This document shows, in pieces, positions 58,030-64,000 of a DNA stretch of 64,000 nt (the first letter of the stretch is position 1; each line of letters starts with the position of its first letter). This DNA is from JAHFUI01 sp039931615 (GTDB taxonomy: Bacteria > Acidobacteriota > Vicinamibacteria > Vicinamibacterales > CAVVIG01). The translations under genes and the position numbers were made by a program. The stretch covers positions 62,001 through 126,000 of the forward strand of contig JBDTRR010000002.1 in assembly GCA_039931615.1 (NCBI GenBank), given 5' to 3'. The notes beneath the pieces were generated by a model, which was not told the DNA's origin, did not search any database, and was given only the letters and a program-made list of their open reading frames with translations.

Positions 58030-60096
58030 ATGCTTCGCCCGATGCTGGCGTCCCTGTCGGACGCGCCCCTCCAGGACCCTCAGCTGGTCTACGAACCGAA
58101 ATACGACGGGATCCGGGCCATCGTCGAGATCAAACCAAATGGGCCGGCCCGCCTATGGTCACGGCTGGGCAACGAGAAGACCGCCCAGTTTCCCGAGATT
58201 GCCGGGGCACTGCGCAAATGGTCACGGCGTCTGAAGACGCCGATCGTGCTCGACGGCGAGATTGTCGCGCTCGACGCCAAGGGCGATCCGATCGGCTTCC
58301 AGAATCTGCAGGGGCGGATTCATCTGGGCAGCCGGGAATCGCGTGGCCGGCGCCAGGCCACTCCTCCCCCTCCCCCATCGGCGCCCACCGCCTTGATCGC
58401 CTTCGACGTGCTGCGCGAAGGCCCGACCGATTACCGCGATCGGCCCCTGATCGAGCGGCGCGCCCGGCTGGAACGCCTGTTCGGCCGCACCGGCTCCACC
58501 CTGCTCCGGCTCAGTGAGCAGGTGCGCGGCGACGGCCGCGCGCTCTACCAACGCGCCCTCGCCAGCGGCTGGGAAGGCCTGATCGCCAAGCATGCCGACT
58601 CGCGCTACAAGTCGGGGCAGCGCTCCCCTGACTGGCACAAGCTGAAAATCGTGCACGAGCAGGAGTTCGTGATCGGCGGCTGGACCGAACCGCGCCAGAC
58701 CCGCTCGTATTTCGGCGCCCTGCTTCTCGGCGTCCACGGCGACGAACCGCCCGGACCCGAGCGCCGGCCACGGCCGAAGCGCGCCAACGCCCCGGCGGCG
58801 GGTGCGCTCATCTACGTGGGACATACCGGCACTGGCTTCAACGAGGGCGAGCTGGCCCGGCTGATGACGAAGTTGACGCCGATCGAAAGCAGCGAGTGTC
58901 CCTTCAGCGCGCGGCCGAAAACCAACGAGCGGCCGCACTGGGTCGAGCCGACGCTGGTCGCCCAGATCAAGTTCACCGAGTGGACCGCCGACGGAAAGCT
59001 GCGCCACCCGGTCTACCTCGGCCTGCGCGACGACAAGAAGCCGGAGGACGTCCGCCGCGAGCGCGTCTCACGGCTGCACGCCAGTTCGGCGCGCCCGGAA
59101 GCGCCTCCCCTGTCCGCGCCAGCGGCGGATCACCAGCCCGTCCCGTCTCAGCTCATCGACCAGCTCCACGATCTGGAGAAATCGCGGCGCGACGGGACGA
59201 TCGACCTTCCCGACGGCGATCGGCTGAGTGTCACCAACCTGCACAAGCTCTTCTGGCCGAAGCTGAAGCTGACGAAAGGCGATCTGTTCCGGTATTACGT
59301 CCAGGTGTCGCCGTGCCTGCTGCCGGCGATTCAGGACCGCCCGCTGGTCATGAAACGATTTCCCAACGGCATTGCCGGACAGCCGTTCTACCAGCATCGC
59401 GCCCCGGAGGGCGTCCCGTCCGGGGTGCGGGTCGAGCATGTTCCTGGCGACAAGACCGTGCCGTCCCGGTTCATCGGCGGCGCCCTCAAGACGCTCCTCT
59501 ACATGACGCAGCTGGCCGCCATCTCACAGGATCCCTGGTTCTCCGCCGTCTCATCTCCGGCAACGGCGGACTACGTCGCGCTCGATCTCGATCCACCGGC
59601 CGGGATGCCGTTCGGCCGCGTGCTCGATGTCGCCCGATGGATCCGCGACGAGCTGGCCTCGATTGGCGCCGTCGGCATGCCGAAGACCTCGGGCGCTGAC
59701 GGCCTGCACATCTATATTCCGCTGCCGCCCGGAACGCCCTACGAAGCGGGGCTGCTGTTCTGCCAGATCATCGCCACCGTCGTCGCGCAGAAGCACCCGC
59801 GTTTCGCGACGGTCGAGCGCAGCGTGAAGGTCAGGGGTCCGAGGATCTATATCGACTATCTGCAGAACATCGCTGGCAAGACGCTGGCGACCGCCTACAG
59901 CGCCCGTGCCAGCGATTACGCCGGCGCCTCGACGCCGCTGACCTGGGACGAAGTGGACGCCGGCTTCCGTCGAGAGGAATTCACCATCGAAACCCTGCCG
60001 GCGCGGATCCGGAAGGTTGGCGATCTCTGGAAGGCGCTGCGGGCTTCGCAGGGAGTCGATCTGGCACTGGTGTCGAAGTACTCGGCGACCCGATAG
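58030..60096 (+). CDS. ligD: Multifunctional DNA ligase LigD (LIG-POL order, no phosphoesterase domain)
   Basis: A 688-residue protein. LIG comes first (residues 1 to about 330): motif I VYEPKYDGIR with Lys 24, VLDGEIVAL, EGLIAKHADSRY and DWHKLKIV. A linker of about 60 residues (RLHASSARPEAPPLSAP) leads to POL (about 390-688): LSVTNLHKLFWPKLKL, VALDLDPP, KTSGADGLHIYI and RIYIDYLQNIAGKTLATAYSARA. No phosphoesterase module is present. This order matches the LIG-POL LigD of several non-mycobacterial species. It would close and fill breaks with Ku. ATG at 58030 is taken; TTG 58024 is possible. Confidence 0.95.
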   Translation: MLRPMLASLSDAPLQDPQLVYEPKYDGIRAIVEIKPNGPARLWSRLGNEKTAQFPEIAGALRKWSRRLKTPIVLDGEIVALDAKGDPIGFQNLQGRIHLGSRESRGRRQATPPPPPSAPTALIAFDVLREGPTDYRDRPLIERRARLERLFGRTGSTLLRLSEQVRGDGRALYQRALASGWEGLIAKHADSRYKSGQRSPDWHKLKIVHEQEFVIGGWTEPRQTRSYFGALLLGVHGDEPPGPERRPRPKRANAPAAGALIYVGHTGTGFNEGELARLMTKLTPIESSECPFSARPKTNERPHWVEPTLVAQIKFTEWTADGKLRHPVYLGLRDDKKPEDVRRERVSRLHASSARPEAPPLSAPAADHQPVPSQLIDQLHDLEKSRRDGTIDLPDGDRLSVTNLHKLFWPKLKLTKGDLFRYYVQVSPCLLPAIQDRPLVMKRFPNGIAGQPFYQHRAPEGVPSGVRVEHVPGDKTVPSRFIGGALKTLLYMTQLAAISQDPWFSAVSSPATADYVALDLDPPAGMPFGRVLDVARWIRDELASIGAVGMPKTSGADGLHIYIPLPPGTPYEAGLLFCQIIATVVAQKHPRFATVERSVKVRGPRIYIDYLQNIAGKTLATAYSARASDYAGASTPLTWDEVDAGFRREEFTIETLPARIRKVGDLWKALRASQGVDLALVSKYSATR

Positions 60097-60102
60097 CGGC
60101 AC

Positions 60103-61710
60103 TCAATCCCCGGGGGGCGGCGTCGGCGGGATCGATGGCGGTCGATCGAGGAGCGCCCGGACGCGGTCGAGCAGCGCCCGCGGCGAGAACGGTTTCTCGA
60201 GCAGCTCGACCTCGCCCACCAGCGTGCCGTTGCTGGTCAGCGCCTCCGCCGTGTACCCCGACATGTACAACACGCGCGTCTCCTGACGCGCGCTGCGGAC
60301 GCGAGCCGCGAGATCGGCGCCGGTCATGTTCGGCATGATCACGTCGGTCAGCAGCAGATCGAGGTGCCAGGGCGTGCGGCTCAACACGTTCAGCGCTTCG
60401 GCGCCCGATGACGTCTCGAGCACGTGGTAGCCGAATCGCTTCAATGTCGCCGCTGCCAGTTCTCGCACGCCTTCGTCATCCTCCACCAGCAGGATGACCT
60501 CCCGGCCGAGCGGCGCTCCGGCCTTCGACTCGGCAGCCTCGGCGATTTCCTTGTGCTCCGGCGCGACCGCCGGAAAGTACAGCTTGAATGTCGTGCCTCG
60601 GCCGGCGTCGCTGTCGACGACGATGTATCCGTCGAGCTGCCGGACGATGCCGTAGACGGTGGCGAGGCCGAGTCCGGTTCCCTTGCCGGATGCTTTGGTG
60701 GTGAAGAACGGTTCGAAGATGTGCTTCGCCGTGTCGGCGTCCATCCCCACCCCGGTATCGGTGACCGAGAACATCGTGTAGACGCCGGGCGCCGCCGAAG
60801 CGTCCGACAGGACGTCGGGGTTGTCGAGCACGACGACCCGGGTCTCGAACGTCAGCGTCCCGCCCTGCGGCATCGCATCCCGTCCGTTCACGGCCAGATT
60901 CATCATCACCTGCTCGAGCTGCGACACGTCGGCCAGCACCGGTCGAGCATCCACGCCCAGGTGGAAATGAATCGTGATGTCTTCCTGGATCAGCCGCCGG
61001 ATCATCCCCTCGACCGAGACGATGACCTGATTGAGGTCGACGACGGCCATCCGCAGGTTCTGCTTTCGGCCGAACGCGAGCAGCTGCCGGGTCAGCAGGG
61101 AAGCCCGATCGGCGGCGCGCTTGATCTCCGCCAGATCGTGACTGATCCGCTGCGCGCCACCGAGCTGGTCCAACAGCATGTCGGTGTAGCCGAGAATCAC
61201 CGTCAGCAGGTTGTTGAAGTCGTGCGCGACACCCGCGGCGAGCTGGCCGATCGCCTCCATCTTTTGCGATTGCCGCAGCTGTTCCTCCGACAACCGCCGC
61301 CGCGACGTGTCCTCGACGAAGATTTCATGGCCGGCGGCGCCGCGACGATCCTGGTCGATCGCCCGGCCGACCAGCGAGACGGCGATGCCGCGGCCGTCCT
61401 TGCGCTTCCATTCCGTTTCCGCCCGGCCGAACATTTTTCCCTTGAAGGCATCCACCACTCGGGTCTGCTCGCACGACGCGGAGTACAGCCGGGCCTGCGG
61501 AATGGCGAGCAGCTCCTCCCGGCTGTCGTAGCCCAGCAGGGCGACCAGCGGAAGATTGACGGCGGCGAACCCGCCATCACTGGTCGAGTGATAGATCCCG
61601 AACGGGGCGCTGTCGGCAACGACCCGATCGGCCGCAACAGGTTGGTTCCCAGGCGCCGTCGCCCCGCCGGTCGCGGCCGACGTCGCTGGGCGGCCGGTGC
61701 TGAACTCCAC
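60103..61710 (-). CDS. Hybrid histidine kinase (PAS, HisKA, HATPase, receiver)
   Basis: A 535-residue protein with GTG start. A PAS-like sensor spans residues 30-135 (GIYHSTSDGGFAAVNLPLVALLGYDSREELL). Then HisKA with QLAAGVAHDFNNLLTVILGYTDML (the His in AHDFNN is phosphorylated), and the ATPase motifs NGRDAMPQGG, VTDTGVGMD and GKGTGLGLATV. The C-terminal receiver domain (about 405-520) has LVEDDEGVRELA and LLLTDVIMPNMTG, with the phospho-accepting Asp in LLTDV. There is no membrane segment, so the input is cytoplasmic. The role is unknown; the cognate regulator is not adjacent. Confidence 0.93.
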   Translation of the reverse strand: MEFSTGRPATSAATGGATAPGNQPVAADRVVADSAPFGIYHSTSDGGFAAVNLPLVALLGYDSREELLAIPQARLYSASCEQTRVVDAFKGKMFGRAETEWKRKDGRGIAVSLVGRAIDQDRRGAAGHEIFVEDTSRRRLSEEQLRQSQKMEAIGQLAAGVAHDFNNLLTVILGYTDMLLDQLGGAQRISHDLAEIKRAADRASLLTRQLLAFGRKQNLRMAVVDLNQVIVSVEGMIRRLIQEDITIHFHLGVDARPVLADVSQLEQVMMNLAVNGRDAMPQGGTLTFETRVVVLDNPDVLSDASAAPGVYTMFSVTDTGVGMDADTAKHIFEPFFTTKASGKGTGLGLATVYGIVRQLDGYIVVDSDAGRGTTFKLYFPAVAPEHKEIAEAAESKAGAPLGREVILLVEDDEGVRELAAATLKRFGYHVLETSSGAEALNVLSRTPWHLDLLLTDVIMPNMTGADLAARVRSARQETRVLYMSGYTAEALTSNGTLVGEVELLEKPFSPRALLDRVRALLDRPPSIPPTPPPGD

Positions 61711-61912
61711 GCCACGAGCATGACATGGTGCCGGTCAGGAACCTGTGCACTTGCGGACAGCGATTGTCTTCGCCCGACGCCCCGATTTTCGCCCGCGACG
61801 TCGGCTCACGCGTCGCCCCCGATCGACGCGCGGCCGTGGGCATTCGACCGCCGCGCCAATCGCGTGCAAAACAGGACAAGGCCGGGTCCCGCCCGGCCCG
61901 TATCATCGACAA

Positions 61913-62200
61913 ATGAACCGCAACGCCACGGTCCGCCAGCAGACGCTCGACAGCATCCAGTTGGCGCGCGATGCCGCGACCGGTCTCGGCGATCGCGCCA
62001 CGCAGCAGGGCCTGCGGGATCAAGTATCGCTGGCCATCCGTGAGCTGACCGAAGCGGAGGCGTGGGTACACAAGTCAGATGGCGTCACCGCCGAGGCGGG
62101 CAAGATCGTCGAACTGCTGCTCGACGTGGCGCTGTGGCGCCTGACGACTGTCGGTCTGGCCCTCGAGACGGGGGGCCCCGACGCCAGGCTGGTCATGTAA
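61913..62200 (+). CDS. Small helical protein of unknown function
   Basis: A 95-residue protein from the ATG at 61913. It is predicted to be mainly helical (RQQTLDSIQLARDAATGLGDRATQQGLRDQVSLAIRELTEAEAWV), without signal or membrane segment. Charge is evenly spread. No ribosome-binding site is clear, though ACAAATG is close. No family recognised. It diverges from the histidine kinase gene, with 202 bases between. Confidence 0.45.
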   Translation: MNRNATVRQQTLDSIQLARDAATGLGDRATQQGLRDQVSLAIRELTEAEAWVHKSDGVTAEAGKIVELLLDVALWRLTTVGLALETGGPDARLVM

Positions 62201-62229
62201 AGTGTTGCCGGGTTCCAATCGGGCGCGCG

Positions 62230-62685
62230 CTACTGACGGGCGCAGTTCAGAGGGTTCAGCCTCGGGGACAGCGCCCAGCTGAGACTGCCGCCCACACGCC
62301 GTATCGAGATCGGGTCGACGGTGTTCGGATTCACAGCGCTGTTGAAGTCCGGGAAATGCTCCCGTATCCGGGCCGCGTCCCTAATTCGACTGCCCGTCAC
62401 CACGACGCGCGCGCCAAACACCAACGCGTCTTTCGCGGGGCCGAAAATGCGCGTATTCGTCAGTCGGCTCACAGGAGCCCAATCGACGGTATAGGCCGTT
62501 CCGTCGTCCAGCCTGAGAACGATCCAGGTGTGCGGGTCCTTGAATTCGACCCTTTCGACCCGCCCCTCGATCGTGACTGTCCTGCACTCATCGTAGAAGT
62601 ACGGGTGGCTGTGATGCGCGTTCGCGGCGGACGCCAGGGTGGCCACACAGAGAATCACTGCCGGCATCACCAGTGCTCGCCTCAT
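62230..62685 (-). CDS. DUF6152-type secreted protein, copy 3
   Basis: A 151-residue protein. The ATG at 62685 gives a signal MRRALVMPAVILCVATLASAANA and mature HHSHPYFYDECRTVTIEGRVERVEFKDPHTWIVLRLDDG, with the V-x-G-x-V and DPHTWI forms of DUF6152. Further VFGARVVVTGSRIRDAARIREHF closes the OB-like fold. ATG 62721 is an alternative with 12 more residues. One Cys early (DEC) and one near the end (LNCARQ) may pair. Unlike the other two copies, it has about 35 residues after the OB core. Confidence 0.82.
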   Translation of the reverse strand: MRRALVMPAVILCVATLASAANAHHSHPYFYDECRTVTIEGRVERVEFKDPHTWIVLRLDDGTAYTVDWAPVSRLTNTRIFGPAKDALVFGARVVVTGSRIRDAARIREHFPDFNSAVNPNTVDPISIRRVGGSLSWALSPRLNPLNCARQ

Positions 62686-62717
62686 GCCGTGGCCGCCAAC
62701 GCCGCTTCGATGCGGAC

Positions 62718-62742
62718 TCATACGGTATCGGGATACGGTATG
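62718..62742. promoter_or_regulatory. Direct repeat ATACGGTAT, possible operator
   Basis: ATACGGTAT CGGG ATACGGTAT is a direct repeat with a 4-base spacer, placed about 35-60 bases upstream of the DUF6152 start at 62685 on the minus strand. Such paired half-sites may bind a regulator. No direct support exists; other functions are possible. Confidence 0.35.
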
Positions 62743-62892
62743 GCGAACAGGTTACCGGTTTGTGACGGCGGTGAAATGCATCTGGGCCACCCAGCGGTCC
62801 CGCCCTGGACCACGTTACTGCTCACCGAATGCCATCGCAGTCTCTTCAGTCGTTGACTCCTCGATGTGTATACTTTGTGGCTTGGAGGCGGG

Positions 62893-63129
62893 ATGGCAGG
62901 CAAGAACTTCTTCGAGGCGTTCCTCGAAGGCTGGGCAGAAGGCTCGACGCCCAAGAAGCGCGCTCTCAGGGCTCGGTCTGCCAGACCCGCGCGGGCGTTG
63001 AAGAATTCTGCCAGGCCAGAGCCGCCGTATCAATGGATCAGAGAAGCGAAGTATCGAGGCCAGGACACATCGCTCGAGCCAAAGCCATATGCCAGCTGGT
63101 GGCGATGGTTGGTGAACTGGATTAAGTGA
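62893..63129 (+). CDS. Small basic protein of unknown function
   Basis: A 78-residue protein with TTGGAGGCGGG before the ATG at 62893, good support for translation. It starts MAGKNFFEAFLEGWAEGSTPKKR, is basic in the middle (RALRARSARPARALKNSARPEPP) and ends in a Trp-rich PYASWWRWLVNWIK. A Trp-rich amphipathic end can touch membranes. No family recognised. Confidence 0.55.
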   Translation: MAGKNFFEAFLEGWAEGSTPKKRALRARSARPARALKNSARPEPPYQWIREAKYRGQDTSLEPKPYASWWRWLVNWIK

Positions 63130-63202
63130 ATCCGCGCGTCTTGTCAGCCAGTCTGAGGCACGAAGTACATGTGGTACTGTCCTTTGAACGGCGGATTCTC
63201 GG

Positions 63203-63304
63203 ATGCTGCTTCGACTTGTCCTGATTCTGCTGGCCGTGTTCGCTCTGCTGCTGGTGGCGCGGCTGCTGCGGGGAGCTCCTGCAAAACGGCGGCGGCGTCC
63301 CTGA
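63203..63304 (+). CDS. Possible 33-residue membrane peptide
   Basis: From the ATG at 63203 the product is MLLRLVLILLAVFALLLVAR then a short basic tail RLLRGAPAKRRRRP. It is one full hydrophobic helix with positive C-terminal charges. No ribosome-binding site is visible, so translation is uncertain. Confidence 0.3.
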   Translation: MLLRLVLILLAVFALLLVARLLRGAPAKRRRRP

Positions 63305-63395
63305 GGCGGCCTTCTTGACGTGGATGACCGGGCCGATGGCGCCGGCGACCCTTCGCGCCACCGGCGAAGCCGTGGAATTTTCTGAATCAGCAGGT

Positions 63396-63472
63396 TGGTG
63401 CGCCCGGCAGGATTCGAACCTGCGGCCTACGGCTCCGGAGGCCGTCGCTCTATCCAGCTGAGCTACGGGCGC
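63396..63472 (-). tRNA. tRNA-Arg (anticodon CCG)
   Basis: Minus strand: acceptor GCGCCCG, D arm GCTCAGCTGGATAGAGC, anticodon arm ACGGC-CTCCGGA-GCCGT, T arm GCAGG-TTCGAAT-CCTGC, acceptor CGGGCGC, A73 and encoded CCA. Anticodon CCG reads CGG, a common arginine codon in this GC-rich genome. No neighbouring tRNA. Confidence 0.97.
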
Positions 63473-63688
63473 GCTGGGAAGACAATCGAATCTTATCAGA
63501 TCGTCCGCCTGCGGCAATGGCCGCGCCCGATCGCGACCTGCCATCAATGGCCAGCCTGCCCACCCAGCCGTCCGGTCGAAAACCGATTCACAGCCGGAAA
63601 AGTTTACGCCGCCGATCACGGAATGACACAGCACCCCAACATCGACCGGGCATTCTGGTGCCGGCGTTCGCGCCGGAGGAGGGTGGAC

Positions 63689-63949
63689 ATGTCGATTGCC
63701 TCGGTGTTGGATTCTGACCTGCTGATGCGGATTCGGATGGAGTACGTCGAGATGCCCGGTCTGCAGCTGACCGACGGGCAGGCGCGCCGGTTCTGGAATC
63801 TCGATCCGATCGCCTGCGGCCACATCCTGACCGCCCTTGTCGACGAGAAGTTCCTGACCCGCACGCCCAACGGCACCTATTTGCGGTGTGGCGGCGGCCG
63901 ATATCGTCCGAGTGGATCATCCGGTGCCGGCCGCGGGGCCGCGTCATGA
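63689..63949 (+). CDS. Small winged-helix-like DNA-binding protein
   Basis: An 86-residue protein from the ATG at 63689 with GGAGGAGGGTGG before it. MSIASVLDSDLLMRIRMEYVEMPGLQLTDGQARRFWNLDPIACGHILTALVDEKFLTRTPNGTYLR has the layout of small acidobacterial winged-helix proteins (RIRxEYxEMPGLxLTxxQAxRLWxLD...LxxLVxxxFLxRTPxGxYxR). The last 18 residues are flexible. Its stop overlaps the start of the next gene as ATGA, so they are coupled. It probably binds DNA, but its target is unknown. Confidence 0.7.
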   Translation: MSIASVLDSDLLMRIRMEYVEMPGLQLTDGQARRFWNLDPIACGHILTALVDEKFLTRTPNGTYLRCGGGRYRPSGSSGAGRGAAS

Positions 63950-64000
63950 ATGCCAGCGCGGCGCTGACACTGCACGGCGAGACCCTTCGCGTCGGTTCGC
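63946..64000 (+). CDS. Start of a coupled gene running off the window
   Basis: ATG at 63946 shares ATGA with the stop of the winged-helix gene. Eighteen codons are seen (MNASAALTLHGETLRVGS) and the frame stays open to the end of the window. Too short to name. Confidence 0.5.
   Translation, partial: MNASAALTLHGETLRVGS

Overview
The window is high-GC, densely coded, unlinked single-copy DNA of the kind found in Acidobacteriota, most likely the Vicinamibacteria (Luteitalea-like). That is an inference from gene content: an Oar-like TonB-dependent receptor C-terminus, DUF6152-type secreted proteins, two 'PDLSGxW'-type secreted proteins, two ECF sigma factors of the TIGR02999 type (one next to a Ser/Thr kinase), a PQQ-like propeller with a Tat signal, and many short palindromic and low-complexity repeats in the spacers. 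No phage, insertion sequence, CRISPR array or rRNA is visible. Two tRNA genes are present (His-GTG, Arg-CCG).

Layout. 1-8 kb: end of a TonB receptor, secreted and membrane hypotheticals, a frameshifted SDR gene, a DinB protein, then a minus-strand pair coding for a membrane-anchored Ser/Thr kinase and an MFS/HEAT membrane protein. 8-19 kb: ECF sigma factor, secreted amidase, secreted PDLSGxW protein, a coupled two-gene DNA ligase/primase-polymerase pair, uvrA overlapping a nucleotidyltransferase gene, and divergent lipoprotein genes around an AT-rich island. 19-34 kb: metallophosphoesterase, MFS/TolB-like pair, MBL-fold hydrolase, DUF6152 genes, a stand-alone LigD-type polymerase, a TPR protein, a LigC-type ligase, a tightly coupled terC / PQQ-propeller / AI-2E-transporter operon, and a DAC-like protein. 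34-44 kb: pseudouridine synthase, GGDEF protein, tRNA-His, dodecin, DUF937, MscL, a striking 822-residue RlpA/23-residue-repeat/peptidoglycan-binding protein, a cytochrome c-like protein and a six-bladed propeller protein. 44-53 kb: ECF sigma plus kinase-TPR receptor, small proteins, EamA transporter, and a PEGA / TonB_C / ExeA-like ATPase operon. 53-60 kb: molybdopterin oxidoreductase, glgX, a truncated treS start, Ku and a LIG-POL LigD. 60-64 kb: hybrid histidine kinase, DUF6152 gene, small proteins, tRNA-Arg and a small winged-helix-like gene.

Two themes run across the window. First, non-homologous end joining: one Ku, three ATP-dependent DNA ligases and three primase-polymerase domains lie at four separate places within 49 kb, and no phosphoesterase (PE) domain is present. 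The Ku/LigD pair follows glgX and a treS remnant, which recalls the trehalose/glycogen plus Ku/LigD stress island known from Pseudomonas aeruginosa. Second, the spacers carry several repeat types: a composite two-hairpin element with CGTACGTGG inverted ends, and arrays built from a repeated short word, three of which fill the gap between convergent genes exactly from stop codon to stop codon.

Starts were chosen by ribosome-binding sites, overlaps and signal peptides. All functions are read from motifs and remembered family patterns; no search was run.
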